Notes: a model not told the origin generated them from the sequence alone. A stretch of 64,000 nt of DNA from Boesenbergia rotunda (GCA_024364735.1 JAGFNQ010002316.1:216678-280677); one strand, 5' to 3'. Counted from the stretch's first letter, positions 1 to 13,374 are shown. Numbers and translations: made by a program.

Positions 1-2614
1 ATGTATCCCGTAGATTTTCTTAAGCATAATTAGAAGCAAATGAAAAGAAATTACCTAAGGTTGTCAATTCTCAAAAATCTAAGCTCTATGGATTAGTATC
101 TCATCCTTAAATCAACAACTTAGCCTTTTCATCCATCATGATTCATTGAGATGAATTTAACTCACTAGCCTTTCATGGGAAGTTTTGGTGGCTCTCTCAT
201 TAAGTTCTAAGTTGATGATGGAAGTAGAGCTCACTCAAACACATATGCTTCTTGCACTACCATAGGCTTGCTTATTATCTAATCTCCTCTATTATTCATG
301 ATTAGGATCAACATCTACAAAAACAAATGAAAACATAGAAAATGGTAAAGAGTGGAATAAAAGCCAAGGAAATAGAAAAAATGGATAAAGTGGAAGACTT
401 AAGTGCTCAAGGATGTTTCCAATGAACTCTGCCCTCTTGACAACCCTCTAGTGATATGCAAAAGTGTGGTGAAGTCAAACTTGAATAATTCCTTTGATTT
501 GGATGAAGAACCCTTCCTTGACCTCATTTGCCAATTTGCCATTTACGTGCCAATTTGTCTCTTCTCTTTTTTTTTTCTTCATGGTCAGATGCTGAAATTG
601 ATAGTGATGCAAGGCTTTAATTTGGATGAGAAAAACTTCACTTGATTTCATGGTGCCCAAAATTTCAGTTTCTGTGCCAACTTGTTTCCTCCTTCTCTTT
701 TCTCAATTTTTCAAACTGTTTTCTCTTGTTTTTCTCTGCTTTCTCTTCCTTTAGGTTCGGCTACAAACTTTCTCTTTTGTTCTCATTCGGTTCAGTCATG
801 TTGTGCCCAACTCCATATCAGAATCAACTCCAACCCCTTCTAATGCCGTGAGCTTCCAAGGAATACTATTTGTTGTTTTTAGTTCCCAATTTTTTTCTTC
901 TTATCTTTAGCTACATTTTTTTTTCTGTTTTATGTTTCAATTTCCACTCCATGCAGCTAATTTCAGAACTTGCCATTCTTCTATTGCTCAGCAATAGTTA
1001 GCATCAAATAACAGTGGAGAGTTTCAGCCACTGCACTGCAAATTCTGCTCTGATCAGAATTCCTAGCATCCACCTTTCTTCCTGGTTTGGTCACGTTTTG
1101 CTCAATCTTGTTGTGCTCATGCTCCCCAAATCCTTGTTCAGAAATTGGCTCCAATCGCTGACTTGAAAAAGATTCACACTTTTATAAGTTTGCTAAAGAA
1201 AATGCATCTACTAATCCTTTAATTTCCAATTCAGCTCAATGCAATCAATTTTCAGACCTTGTAATTCTCTAATTTCTCTAAGAAATTACATCACATAATA
1301 GTGGAGCTCAAAAGCAATTTAAACTTTCATTTGAAATCTGATGCCTAAAAGATTTAATTCAGCCACAAACCATTCTGCAATTTCTATCTAAAATCAGTGA
1401 TTGATTGCTGATTTCTCCAATTCAGCTTCACAAACAGTCCTTTAATGAACTTGTATCATTTCAGCAGCTCCTAATTCAAGTCTCGGCAGATTACAAGCTC
1501 TCCCTTGCTACAGTTCAGATTTTCAGCTTCTTTTCAGCTTTGTTCAACTTTGCTCAGCTCTGTTCAGTCTTCAGAGTAGCTGTTTAATGCAGCTGTAGTT
1601 CATCTTGATACAAGGTTTACTGATTTTCCTAGCAAGGTACTGCTGCAAGTCTTTTCCACTTAGCTCAGATTTCTCTTCTTCTTCAACTGAATTCACTTGA
1701 CATAGAATTTCTGCACTTGTTCTCAAACCTGTCCAACTGCCATTCAACATCTAGTGAGCTGGCAGAAACATGCTCCAAGTAGCAGATTTTTTTTCTTGGC
1801 AAAGAATTTTTTTTTCTTTTGTAATGGCATAGAATTTTTCCTTTGTTGGTGTACCATTTTTTTTTTCCAGATTTTTCCTTTTCTTGCCACTTGAATCTTC
1901 AAAGTATGATAAGGAAGCTCGATCTCCAATTGCTTCCATCTCTCTTGCTCATTCTTGGCACCAAACTCAACTCAATATGTAATTGTTTCCATCCTTCCAT
2001 TGCAAATTTTTTTTTTCTTTTGGATCGAAATGCCTCCTTGATACCGAATCTTTCCAAAACACTAGTCACTCCCCCACACTTAAATCTTTGTCCGTCTCGG
2101 GCAAAGTAGCATTAAGAATATCTCAAATAAACAAGTCAATAGAAAAGTGGGGTTAAGAATAGGAATAAGGAAAGACAAATAGAATAGACATGATTAGTGC
2201 CAAAAATTGAAATGGAAAGGTAAACAATTTGATTAGTCTCTATAGATGTGATCCAATCATTGAAATATGGTTTTGAAAGAACCTAAGCAAGTTCTAGAGT
2301 ACAATAACATATGTGTATCACAAATATAAGGCTAATTCTCACTAGGCAAAAATAATTCATCTCAAGTCTTCAATTAAGAATCTAAAGCAAAGTAGTACTC
2401 AAGCATCCAAGAATTCATCCATGAGCTCAAACCCTAAGTTTTAACAACCAAATTTAATTTATTTTCAAGAGACTCTAAAATGACATGAAGATAACCTAGA
2501 GGATACATTTATTCCTAGTCATGCAAGAAAAAGTGACCAAAAGAAATAATAGGATATTTCCAATGACTCCTATTCATTCTACTCTACTCATGCATTTATT
2601 AGCAAGAACTCAAT
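1..2614 (-). other. 3' non-coding part of LARD-Q copy 1 internal region
   Basis: No gene is seen. This AT-rich tract lies downstream of the LARD-Q ORF on the minus strand. It contains homopyrimidine runs and one internal copy of the polypurine motif (antisense of aagtgtgggggag at 2069-2081). Another copy of that motif lies inside the ORF at 2758-2770. Short ORFs here have no family resemblance and look like chance frames. Confidence 0.7.
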
Positions 2615-5174
2615 TTAAAAGAAAATTCTGGAAGTCATAAATGTGAAGGAAAATGCAAGAAGAAACAAACTCCCCTTTATTTCTGGTGGACGAAGTCTAT
2701 CAAGGAGTAGCCTCCATCGTGGTAGTGGAGGAGTATAGGTAGCTGAGAGAATTAGGACTCCCCCACACTTGAGCTTTACACAAAAATGCTCAGGTGGCCG
2801 CAGGCGATTTAAATTCAAGACCCATGTAAGAGGTGGAGTGCTTCGAATTAGAGTAAAATCAACTCCTCCTTCTTGATGCCTTTTGAAAGATTTTCCAGGA
2901 GGCTGGAGTCTGTTCAGATGGAGCACCCACTCCAGAAGTCTTCTAGACCCTGCAAAATAATGTAATACCTCTCTCAAGCGTGCAGGGCAAGACAGAAATA
3001 AAATAATATCAGTCTCTGCATGAAATGTATCCAAATCTACATCACATCCAATTAAATCAATTCTTGGTGCCTCAATAAATTTTTCACAATTATTTCCTAC
3101 AAAATTTGCATCTAGGAATTCATCACAAACAAAGAAATCAATTTTTGGCACATCAATAGGAATTTCACAATTATTTTCTACCAAGGATGTATCAAGCAAT
3201 GTGTCACAACCAATAAAATCAATCTCAGATATCTCCATAAGTTTTTCACATTCAACCTCAGCATAAGATATGGCAAGAGATTCATCACAATAAATAACAT
3301 CAATTTCGGGCACTTCTAAAAAATTTTCACAATTCATATCTACAAAAGATGTATCAAGTAATTCATCATAACAAACAACATCAATTATAGGTGCCTCTAA
3401 AATTTGTTCGCCATCCATATCTACAAGAGATGTATCAAGAATGCATTACGACCAATGAAATCAATTTTTGGTACCTCTATTAAATTTTCACAAGCAGTTT
3501 CTACATAAGGTATATCAATAAATTCATCATAACCAATAAAGTCAGCACTAGGTACCTCGCTGAATTTTTCTGAACAAAGAGGAGAAATACTTACCTGAGC
3601 GTGCTGAAGAATATCAAGAGGTTCTACAAGAATAGATGTATCTATGTTCTCCTCCTGATCATGTTTCATCTCAGGCTCAAGTTCTGGTGGACACTCAACT
3701 GGAATAGGTGATCCTTGGGTTCTTGCTTCCACCATGCAAGTCCCTACACTTTCTGGTTCATCCTCTGAATCTTCTAATGTATCCATCACTGTTGGTGGTC
3801 CCTGGGCTTAGTGCAATCCCCTACACCTGGAATATCATCTCCCATGCATTCTTCTTCTATAATATCTGCAACAACAACATTAGAAAAATTAGGACCATCA
3901 CTAATACTATCATCACAAAATAAAAGATGAGAATGGTCCTGTGGAGCTTCAGTTTCTTCTTCTTGAACTGAAAAATTTGGAAATGGATTTTGAATAGGAA
4001 TCTCCGGAGGAATGCATGCTGTAGGTGTCCTGATTTTAATGATTTCTTCTTCTTCTTCCACCAAATGTGCAAGATCACTTGAAGAGGGACTTGGCCATGC
4101 ACTAGGGTCACCTTGAACTGATATAAACTCAACTCTGGGGCCCTCAAAATTAAAAGCAGCTTGAGAAGATAATTGTTCTGATTTTTGGGCTTTTATCTGA
4201 TTCAATTGATCAACCAATTTTCCAAGGCGTCCTCCCATGTCTTGTTGTTGTTGTAAAATTTGTTGACATATCTCCACCATCCTCTGTTGTTGAGCCTCAC
4301 TCCAATCAGGATTCTCAAAGCCTCCTTGGTTAGTGTGGAACTCTTGTTGGTCTTGAAATGTAACATAAGGCTGCTGAAGACCAAGAGTAGGCTGTGCATT
4401 CTGAAATGAAGACTGTGGGGGCTGATCAAATGGTTGAATAGGCTGATTAAACTGCTGAAAACTTGGTTCACAATTAGGTGGAGATTGCTGAAAATTATGG
4501 TGCTGAAATTGAAATCTCTGAAATGGAGGCTGAAAATTCTGATCGTTTTGTGGAAAATATTGCTGTGAAGGTTGTGATCCACTCTGATTTTGATATTGGT
4601 TGGGCTGAATTGGTTGGAACCCTTGCTGAAAATTTTGACTTGGTTGAAAATCCTGCTGAAATTGTTGAAATTGTGGCTGAAAGGATGGTTGAACTAGCTG
4701 AGAATTACCGCCCTGAAAATTCTGGTTTTGAAGTGGACATTGCTGTAGTGAGGACTGAAATAGAACGGGCTGGAAACTCTGATTTTGTTGCTGGAAATTC
4801 TGGTTGCAAGGCTGAAATTGCTGTGGAAATTGATATGGTTGTTGGAAATTCAATTTATCTTGGTACCCTTGCTGAATTCCTTGAAAAGATGATTGATTTT
4901 GTTGATAGGGTGGCTGAAATTGGGGCTGGAATTGCTGAATTGGTTGCTCAAAACCTTGGAATTGTGGCTGCCCGTTCTGATTTTGTGGCTGGAAATTTGG
5001 TTGATTTTGCTGAAAATTTTGGAAAGGCTGGAAAAACTGATTTGTTGACTGAAATTGATCATTTGGATGCTGAAAATTCTGGAATTGTGGTTGAAATTGC
5101 TGTAGTGGTTGATTGAAAGGTTGGTTCTGCTGTTGAAATTGTTGACACGACTACTGGTAAGTAGATGAAAACAT
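2615..5174 (-). pseudogene. LARD-Q long ORF, copy 1 (one stop, two frameshifts)
   Basis: The frame starts at the ATG at 5174 (MFSSTYQ). Codon 8 is TAG (5151-5153) where copy 3 has CAG. The frame is then open to 3786. There, one missing C relative to copy 3 shifts the reading to the frame of 3789-3421, and a second one-base loss near 3440 shifts it to 3418-2615. Order of parts: a Gln/Phe/Asn/Pro-rich domain of about 290 residues with repeated FQQ/NFQ units; an acidic segment with five consecutive Glu; cysteine-containing repeats of about 25-30 residues (core E-(V/A)-P-x-I-D-x-I-x-C-(D/Y)); three W-x-L-x-L-(N/D)-R-L-x-P-P repeats; a hydrophobic C-terminus. No catalytic motif is visible and the function is unknown. 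Confidence 0.75.
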
Positions 5175-5313
5175 TTTGAACCTGCATCCCTGTCACAAAA
5201 CAAACACGAAAAATGGCAGCAACCGTATACAAAAAATAAAGAACGAGAAAATAGAATCAAATGATATGCCCATAAGTACACAAGCAAAAATCAAACAAAT
5301 CAACTAGTTGCTT

Positions 5314-5330
5314 CCTCGGCAACGGCGCCA
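5314..5330 (-). other. Primer binding site, tRNA-Asp type
   Basis: The minus strand reads TGGCGCCGTTGCCGAGG, complementary to the 3' end of plant tRNA-Asp (CCCCGGCAACGGCG plus CCA) with one mismatch (t at 5316 on the plus strand). It lies six bases inside the 5' LTR, the usual place for minus-strand priming. Confidence 0.85.
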
Positions 5331-5336
5331 AAAATT

Positions 5337-8026
5337 TGATGGACGTGAAATAGATGTCACGAATGTGGGTCTTAAATTTAGATATTTATAATGAAAAGCT
5401 GGAAACCCTTTTTGCAATCAAAATATGAAAACGTAGTAAAGGGGCCACAGGTCATATTTTTTCTCGGGACTAGTTGATGTTGTGTGATTCAAGCTTGTAT
5501 TTATGTGTCGTTTGTGAATTTGGGTTTCGAATAAATATGAGTTTGGTTTCAATTAGAATGAAAACTCAATGAAGGAATAAAAACTTAACCATGGAACTTA
5601 ACCAATGAGCTCAAACAATTTGGAGCTTAATTGCAACTTAGCCTAATTTGGAGAGCAAATCTGATTCACGGCAAAACCATTACTAAGCAATGAAGCAACA
5701 GAGTTAAATTCAAGATAGACCAAATGCAAGCAATCTAAAACTACAGTAATACAAATCCATGCCAAGATTTCACTTGATACAAAGTGCAAGCAAATTAACA
5801 AACTTGATACCAAGACGAGAACAATGGATGTGCCAAAGATTGGAATTAGCTGCAGCAATTGTAGCTGATCAACTCAGCTTGAAGGCTAGGCTAACAAGGA
5901 AAACAATTACAGAATTCTACGAAGAAATTTTGAAACTTGAAGACTGATAAAAGCAGGTACAAGTTTAATTCAGAGTCTCACAAGATTAGTTGAGATCAAA
6001 TGCATAAACCCATGCTTGAAAAGAAATCCAAATAATTCTAATTGATATTAGAAAGTGGGCTGATAATTCAGAAACGTTGCCGCAATTTGACACACACCAA
6101 GCTGCAGAATTTCAAAAATGCAGGGATTCAAACAACTAAATGCAGAAATAAATTGCAGCATGAATTTGATACAAAATATAACAAGACAATTGATTTCAGT
6201 TGCAATAAAAGTCTAAGGTGAAGCTAAACTGATACAACTTCAGAGTCGTGAACTGTGAATTGCAGAATTGGAGTTAACTAGTAGATATAGTAAGCTGAGA
6301 AATGCAGAAATTCAAAGTCAATCACATTGCAGAAACAAATCAGAACCATCCGAATGCAGGGGAACTTTTCTAATGTTCTGGTAGAATTGAAAAGCACTAA
6401 TGTATACTTGACACTTGAAATCAGAAACTACAACTAAACATGCAGCAATGCCGTGGATACACAAGCTGAATCTGAAACGCAAATTGTGCAGGAAATGAAG
6501 ATGCAGATATGAAAGGTGAAGAATTTACAGAATTTGCAGAAATGAATGGTGCAGAATACGCAAGTTGAAACAAGTAGATGCAAGCTGAATTTGAATCTCT
6601 AATCTAAGTTCAGACAAACATGAAGGAAACTAATGTTTACTTGGCACAAAACTGGGAAGCTACAGCTATAAACCTGTAGAGATTAAATCTGGCACGCAAG
6701 AATGATACACAAGCAACAAAAATGGCACGTAAGAATTTAGGTGTAAAACTAATCGAATTTAATTCTAATTGTCCACTAAACAAACTCCTAAGCTACTTAA
6801 CTTGAGGAATCAAAACCTAGTTAAGCTAAAACAATCAGAAAATGAAACTAAGTATTCTGATACCAAAACAGAAATGAAACAAATGCAGTAATAGAAATTC
6901 CAGCAAATTAACAAAAATTAACTATCTAAACTACTCCTCAATCCTTCCCGAGCTCAAAATCTCCTTGTTCGTCACGCAAGAGCTAGCCTCGAACCCCTAA
7001 GCTCAGCAAATCAGTGGAAAGCAGCTTAGATTGATGAACTCTACTCAAACTGCATCAGTTGGGGAAAACCAATCCAAATCCCTTCGATCTCAGTTAGACG
7101 GATTGCGATGATGATTCGAGGATCATCTGAGCTCACCTGAGAATCCCTACAAGTGGCTCAGATGATCGGAAGTGGATTGTAGCTGAGATTCAAGTGCTCG
7201 GACCACAAAGAATGCCGAAACTCTCAAACAAACTCTGTCCGGATGAAACTTTAGTTGGATTCTCCAACGAAGCTATCCCCAATGATCCAGAAGATGATCC
7301 AAGGTCGAGATTGAGGTGGTCGCGCCTCGAATTGGAGAAAAATTGAAGCAAAAACGAAGAAAACGAAGAAGACTACTGTTGCGGCGAAGATGCGACGAGG
7401 AGAAGCTGGGGCGCGTTTCTGATTAAATACTTAGCATTGGACGGTTCAGATTGATTTGAGGAAATCCAACGGCTGATCTTGCTCTGATTTAATCCAAACT
7501 TTGATGATGATGATCAGGGGTCAGGATCTGCCTCGTGGTAGCTCGAATTCTCCAGATCTGCTATGGATGGTCCAGATCACCCTAATCTTTGAATAGACGA
7601 TCTAGAGCCCTCCGAGCTTGATTCAACGGTTGATTGAGCTCCGATTGGGATGAAACCTTCAGATCTTGATCAGAGTGCTTGATCAACCCTAACCCTAGCT
7701 CGGATTGCTTCAGATGGTCCCGGATGGCTCAGATCTAGCCGCTTTTGAATCGGACGGCCCGGATTAATCCGAAGCTTGATAACTCGATCCGGGTCTACTT
7801 CCAACTCAAGTTTGACCCAGTATGGCCTAGGTCCATGAACCTTTCATGCCTACAAAAATAGATCAAAAATTTAGTGGCCAAATAATCCAAATATGTGTAA
7901 ATTTGCCATTAAGTCCAAAATAAAAGAAAGTTCTAAAACCTAGTGTAATTTCACAATTAAGCAATAAAAATATAGATCAAACATGGATTTTAACAATTAA
8001 AATAATCAACAAAATGGTACTTATCA
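5337..8026 (-). repeat. 5' LTR of LARD-Q copy 1 (subfamily A)
   Basis: On the minus strand it begins TGATAAGTACCATTTTGTTG and ends near GTCCATCA, matching the termini of the three LTRs at 33.5, 40.8 and 48.1 kb. It shares their 3' features, such as the ggccacaggtc block on the plus strand, but is more diverged and slightly longer (2690 bp). ORFs here are short and not conserved. Confidence 0.85.
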
Positions 8027-8027
8027 T

Positions 8028-9761
8028 GAGCCTAGACAACTCATAGGTCAATCGGATCCTGAGGCTGAGCTTGTGTCTAGTGAAACCATTCAAGAAGCAC
8101 TACCAACACCTAGGCAAACTAGATTAGCCTCTAGTCATTCCCAAGACCAAATTGTTGGAGACATCCATCATGGGGTTAGAACTAGAACATTCTTCCGGAA
8201 TGAGGCTAATGAAGTTGCTTTAATCTCCGAAATTGAACCTAGAAAAATTGATGAAGCATTAAATGATCCCGATTGGATCATTGCGATGCAAGATGAACTA
8301 GGTCAATTCGAAAGTAGTCAAGTTTGGGACTTAGTCCCTAGACCTAAGAAGACCACCATCATTGGAACCAAATGGGTCTTCAAGAACAAATTGAACCATA
8401 AGGGAGAAATCATAAGAAACAAGGCACGCTTAGTAGCCAAGGGCTATAGTCAAGTTGAAGGCCTTGATTATGACGAGACCTATGCTCCCGTGGCGCGATT
8501 AGAGTCCATCCGACTGATGCTTGCATTTGCAGCACATCGGGGTTTCAAGCTATATCAAATGGATGTCAAATCGGCCTTTTTAAATGGCTTAATTAGAGAA
8601 GAGGTCTATGTTGAACAACCTCCGGGGTTTGAGAGAACCGAATTCCCAAACCACGTGTTCAATCTCAAGAAGGCACTTTATGGCCTTAAACAAGCACCCC
8701 GAGCTTGGTATGAGTGGTTGTCGACATTCCTAATTGAAAAAGCCTTTGTTAGAGGTCAAATAGACCCTACACTGTTTCTATGGAGATATGGTGACGATAT
8801 TTTTGTAGCCCAAGTATATGTCGATGACATAATTTGTGGCTCAAATAACAAGGGCTATTTAAATGAATTTATTGGACACATGGAGAGTGAATTTGAAATG
8901 AGTCTAGTGGGAGAGTTGACTTTCTTCCTTGGACTTGAAATCAAGGAAACCCGAGATGGGATCCATGTGCACCAATCAAAGTATACTCAAGAAATGTTCC
9001 GTAAATTCAATATGAGTGATTCAAAAGAGGTAACCACTCTCATGGCTACAAATACAAGATTAGACAATGATGAGAGTGGTAAACCCGTTGATTTGACTCA
9101 ATATCGGAGCATGATAGGTAGTTTGCTATACCTCACAGCTAGTCGACCTGATATTCTTTTCGCTGTGGGTATGTGCGCTAGGTATCAAGTTTGTGCCAAG
9201 GAATCTCACTTAATCATTGTTAAGAGGATTTTGAGATATCTTAAAGGCACAATTGGAGTTGGTCTTTGGTACCCCCGTACCGAATCATTTGACCTAATTG
9301 GCTATACCGATTCTGACTATGCTGGATGTAAGTTGGATCGGAAAAGCACAAGTGGGGGTTGCCAATTTCTAGGATCATCTATAGTTAGTTGGTCAAGTCG
9401 GAAGCAACATTGTGTTGCTCTCTCCAGGACCGAGGCAGAATATATTGCTATGAGAGAGAGCATATCGCAATTGTTGTGGATGATTCATACTCTAGAGGAC
9501 TATGGATTAAGCTACAAAGGTGTGCAGGTGTTGTGTGACAACATTAGCACAATTAACCTAACCAAGAATCCAGTCCATCACTCTAGGACTAAGCTTATTG
9601 AAGTGCGTCACCACTTCATTAGAGATCATGTTGCTAGGGGAGATATTGTACTCTTACATGTAGAGTCGAAGTCAAACATCACTGACATTTTCACTAAACC
9701 ACTCTCCGAAAATGAGTTTAGCTTCTTAAGAAGGGAGTTGGAAATGTGTCGCGCTTCATAA
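8028..9761 (+). CDS. Copia pol C-terminal part: reverse transcriptase and RNase H (5'-truncated)
   Basis: The frame is open from the insertion boundary at 8028 to TAA at 9761, 577 codons without a lesion. Numbering from 8073, RVT_2 features are the Asp in [11 protein letters not shown] (residue 164), the fingers motif [11 protein letters not shown] (117-127) and the YVDD catalytic box (249-252). RNase H features follow: TDSDYAGC (D413), TEAEYIA (E455) and CDN (D489), then the RHHFIRDHV and FTKPL motifs typical of copia ends. In the living element this would be the end of a gag-pol polyprotein that copies RNA to cDNA in virus-like particles. Gag, protease and integrase are not in the window because copy 1 of LARD-Q split the gene. 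An intact frame suggests the split is recent. Confidence 0.93.
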   Translation, partial: EPRQLIGQSDPEAELVSSETIQEALPTPRQTRLASSHSQDQIVGDIHHGVRTRTFFRNEANEVALISEIEPRKIDEALNDPDWIIAMQDELGQFESSQVWDLVPRPKKTTIIGTKWVFKNKLNHKGEIIRNKARLVAKGYSQVEGLDYDETYAPVARLESIRLMLAFAAHRGFKLYQMDVKSAFLNGLIREEVYVEQPPGFERTEFPNHVFNLKKALYGLKQAPRAWYEWLSTFLIEKAFVRGQIDPTLFLWRYGDDIFVAQVYVDDIICGSNNKGYLNEFIGHMESEFEMSLVGELTFFLGLEIKETRDGIHVHQSKYTQEMFRKFNMSDSKEVTTLMATNTRLDNDESGKPVDLTQYRSMIGSLLYLTASRPDILFAVGMCARYQVCAKESHLIIVKRILRYLKGTIGVGLWYPRTESFDLIGYTDSDYAGCKLDRKSTSGGCQFLGSSIVSWSSRKQHCVALSRTEAEYIAMRESISQLLWMIHTLEDYGLSYKGVQVLCDNISTINLTKNPVHHSRTKLIEVRHHFIRDHVARGDIVLLHVESKSNITDIFTKPLSENEFSFLRRELEMCRAS

Positions 9762-10948
9762 ACACCAAATGCATTCAAAACCCTTCATGATTAGTACTAA
9801 TTGTTGGGAAACAATTGGGTAACTTTGGGGACATCTCACACAAACTATAAGGTTCAACAAAATATTTTTGTCTGTTAGAAATGGGGTGAGATGTTAGGAT
9901 CAACTCAATTTCTCAAAATGTCAATGCATCCATTAAGAAATTAAGTTGACGAGATAAAAATCACTTCGGTGACCAAGTATGGGGAAAACCAATGCATAAC
10001 ACATGTGTACTTGGCTCCATGATCATACTTGGACATTCCAATCAAGGAAACTTGATTGGAGACTTGAATTTGGTACAAACTTGTTTGATTGAATGTTGAT
10101 TGAGTTTGACTCCACTTGGGTGGAGCAAAGTGTTTGCCAAAACCCATAAGGACCTTTGATCCTTGTTCAGAGATCAAGTTTAGTCGAGGGATCACTTCCA
10201 AGATCGATATCTTTCATCAGATCCCTTCAGAAATAATGTGGAAGTCTGAAACTGAGAGTTTCAGATCGTATCAGGGAGTATCAGCAACCCTAATCGGTCA
10301 TTGGACCGATCAGGAGTATGGTTGATCGGTCACCGGACCGATCTGGCTCTCTCCTATGGTGATCGCTCCACAGACCGATCAGAGGGGCCACAGAGACTTT
10401 GTAAAATTTTGGCTGAACATTCTGTGCTGGCCTGGATCGGTCCTCAGACCGATCTGGTACCCCGCGGTGATCGGTCCACAAACCGATCAGGGGGCACACA
10501 GACCACTCTTCGAACCCTAGTGTTCGCTTCCTGATCGATCAGCCGATCGATCAGGAGCCTTCCTGATCGGTCACCCGACCGATCAGGACCAGGCCAGTCT
10601 GATCTGGCCTGAGCCTGATCGGTCTGGGCGTTACCAGATCGAATGGTGATCCGTTCAATCGCATTAAATTATGGTTGGTGGACCGATCCACCAATCGATT
10701 AACTTCGGTAAAACCCTATTCTCCCAAGCCCTAAGCGCCAAAACTTCTTTGTGCATGTGATCCCTTCCTGTGTGTGAGTTCCTTCCCTGCATCTCCTTCT
10801 TCCTCTTGCCTGCAAGCTTTTGTGCGCGGGAGTTTCTGAAAGGTCTGCAAGGAGACCTCGATTTCCTAAGAGCTCTTCTCCTTCCTGGGGGCGTGCACTC
10901 TTGCTAAGTTTTCCTGCGAGCTCTTCTCTCTTCTTCACAGTTGACTTG
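9762..10948 (+). other. Spacer of Sirevirus S between pol and the extra ORF
   Basis: No convincing gene. It holds the GATCGG inverted-repeat array (10291-10640) and a pyrimidine-rich stretch (10720-10940) that would be the leader of the spliced ORF starting at 10949. I found no tggtatcagagc-type primer site here, so I do not call a second 5' LTR. Confidence 0.5.
10291..10640 (+). repeat. Array of GATCGGTC...GACCGATC inverted-repeat units
   Basis: About seven units of the form (g)atcggtc-n4-8-gaccgatc(agg) are scattered over 350 bp, each a short hairpin-forming inverted repeat. The same word recurs in the 3' LTR of the same element (27990-28520). Confidence 0.8.
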
Positions 10949-11397
10949 ATGGCGCCAAAGTAAGCTCCTTGTGCGATTTTTCTTTGGTGTTTATCATTTC
11001 TTTTGTCAATCATATATTTGCGCTAACCATGTTGTTCCTTACGATGTTTTCGTCTTGTGTTGCGACCCTACCTTTGCCGTGACCCTTCCTTGCCATGACC
11101 GTTTATTTTTATTGATTAAATTCATCTCACTTGATCAATTCCTTTGGTTTATGACTAATGTATTCAATGTCTTACCTTATGATCAATTCTTGGGTCTTTG
11201 ATTAAACTTGTGTTCATATGATCAATTCCATTATGTGTGATATTTCATTCTTGTGTCCTGATCATGTTCACTTACTTTGATTCAATCTGTTACCATGACC
11301 AATTCCAATGTTTAGAAAGTCTTCCAAAGGGAAAGAACCAGTGGAGGGCAACTCGAAGGGCAAAGCCCCTTCTTCATCCGCGCCCTCCCGAAGGCCT
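10949..11397 (+). pseudogene. Extra ORF of Sirevirus S, exon 1, candidate intron and start of exon 2
   Basis: ATG at 10949 gives exon 1 (ATGGCGCCAAA, 10949-10959), followed by a GTAAGC donor at 10960 and a GTTTAG acceptor ending at 11315. Splicing this 356-nt T-rich intron joins in frame to a Lys/Ser-rich N-terminus (MAPKKSSKGKEPVEG). The exon is interrupted at 11398 by LARD-Q copy 2 and resumes in frame at 19214. The intron is predicted only from consensus and frame. A conserved basic start followed by the domain at 19.3 kb resembles ORFs annotated in plants as putative plant transposon protein. An env-like ORF of Sireviruses is another option. Confidence 0.45.
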
Positions 11398-13374
11398 TGA
11401 TAACCATTTTTGTCGTGTCACGGTTTCAAATACAATTCAAGTATCGAACTCCTCTAAACTAATGTAGCATAGAGTAACTCGAGTCGTCTCTCAACGAATG
11501 TAGTTGGTACAAGATAAATCTCAGGATTGTATTTTATTGCTTTTGGATTATTGATATCAAACTGGGGTTTGGATTTGAATGTAAAGACTACGAAAAGAAA
11601 TAGCAAGCAGGTATGAAATCTAGTTCTAATTAAGGAAAGACAGTGCAGGTAATGAAATCTAATTTAACCTAACGACAATTGCAGTAAAGAAAAGAACAAC
11701 TAGAAATTAAGCATCAACGAAACTAGACATGGAACAAAAACCTATAGCATTAAAGAAATTTACTCTCCTATCTTACTTGCATGTAATAAAGACCTAAAAC
11801 TTAAAGCAATTGGAAAATCAATCCAAAATAGAAGTTAAGCAACTAAGAAACATCACAATTGACAATAATCATTCTAAGAGGCATTTAACCAAACACCATA
11901 TGGGCATGATTGAAATTGCTTTGAGTACGTGCCATTTGAATTGGAGAAATTCATCAAATACAAAAATTCAACAATCAAACACAAACATTCATCAAATAAA
12001 AGCAATCTTCCACTAACAACGCAATTAAACCACCAGTTAATCCAATCTAATTAGCTGCTGCAAAACTTCTGTAGAAGACATGAACTGCCGAAAACATTCT
12101 GTAAAGGAATGAACTGCCGAAAGGAAATGATGAAGAGCTGAGCTGCTGAATTGAAACTGATGAAGAACTTCTGGAATTGAATTGCTATGAAGTAAGAATT
12201 GCTGTGTAGGAATTGAAACTGGCTACTGGATCTGATGCAGAAAAACAAAGCTGTGAAGAACTTAATCTGCTGGAAATTTGAAAATAAAGGAATTGCTGTA
12301 AAAGGAACTATGAAGAAATTGCTATAAGGGAATGGATTGCCGGCGGTGGAGTCGACTAGGGTTCGGAACCCCCAGAGCCCTAGCTTGTGATGGAGTGGAG
12401 AGTGGATGGAGAAGATCTGATCGAGTCGGGAACCCCTCAAACTGATCGATCGAAGCTCCGGTCGGTGGCGATGAAGTGGGTGGAATACCGCCGGCGGTGA
12501 AGGTAGAGAAGATGGATTGAGACGGGAACCCCTCGTCCGCAACCGCTTCTCCCCGATCACCCTCGCCTCTGTGGAGAAGATGAATTCGAGAGGATGAATG
12601 GATCCATTTGTCGCAACCGAGAAAAAACCCTGGATCGCGTGTGGGTTCAACCAAATCAACTCAAACCTTGGGTTCAACCACAGCTCAGTCCAGCACTTGG
12701 TTTAGTCAGCTTGGGTTCAGTCCCAACAGCACAGCAGTTAGGTTCAATCAGCCTTGGGTTCAGCCACATGATGACGCAAACAACAGACGACTGAGATCAA
12801 TTTAGCTTCATCCAACGGTCAGATCTCTTCAGATCTGAACCAAACTCCACAGATCTCAATCAATGGTCCTGATCTACCTGTCCACAGCTCGGATTAGCCA
12901 GACCAGTAGCGGATGATCCAGATCTTCCCTTTTCTTGAATGGATGGTCTAGAACATATTGAGCTTGATCCAACGGTCAGATTACTTATGATTTGGCTGAA
13001 ATTTTCAGATCTTGATCTATGGTCATGATTGACTCCATCTTGAACTCAGATTGACCACAAGTTGACCGATGGCTCAGATCTAGCCGTTCTCTGGAATGGA
13101 CAGCTCCTATTAATCCGATGCTTAATCCCTTTGATCTGGATCCAATGCTGACTCATGTCTGACATGATTTGATCTAGGTCTATGATCATGTGAAGCCTAC
13201 AAAATGATATTCAAATTTAGTACTAAAAAATATTCCAAATATACAAAGATTTGAATTAAATGTCAAAATAGGGGGAATACATGAAACCTAATACAATTGC
13301 AAACTTAAGCATATAAAATGTGGATCAAATATGGATTTTAGAGCCTAAAATAATCACAAAAATGATGGTTATCA
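11398..13374 (-). repeat. 3' LTR of LARD-Q copy 2
   Basis: 1977 bp, nearly identical to 17137-19208 apart from a ~95-bp segment (near 18450-18560 in the other LTR) that is absent here. The segment lies in a tract repeating a ggttca/cagctcag word. ORFs in this LTR are not conserved genes. Confidence 0.92.

Larger units (their letters stand above)
1..8026 (-). mobile_element. Pol-less LTR retrotransposon LARD-Q copy 1 (3' end outside window)
   Basis: Minus-strand element with its 5' LTR at 5337-8026, a tRNA-Asp primer site at 5314-5330 and an internal region running off the left edge. Position 1 matches the segment about 50 bp before the terminal polypurine tract in the copies at 40.7 and 48.0 kb, so only that tract and the 3' LTR are missing. 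It interrupts the Sirevirus pol frame, which resumes at 8027. The first five flanking bases are tgagc, but the matching TSD lies outside the window. No protease, RT, RNase H or integrase is present. The lineage is inferred from the LTR ends (TGATAAGTG-like / GGTCCATCA-like) and the shared ORF. A large retrotransposon derivative (LARD) is the closest named category. Confidence 0.85.

Noticed and set aside
4478..5116. 212-residue plus-strand ORF (VEIAEN repeats) opposite the LARD-Q Gln-rich region
   Set aside because: Antisense of the Gln-rich frame. The repeat pattern mirrors FQQ/NFQ codons, and the frame is not kept open in the other copies.
9762..11397. A second Sirevirus 5' LTR suggested by the shared GATCGG array
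   Set aside because: No tRNA-Met primer site follows it, and its sequence outside the array does not match the LTR at 27460-29553.
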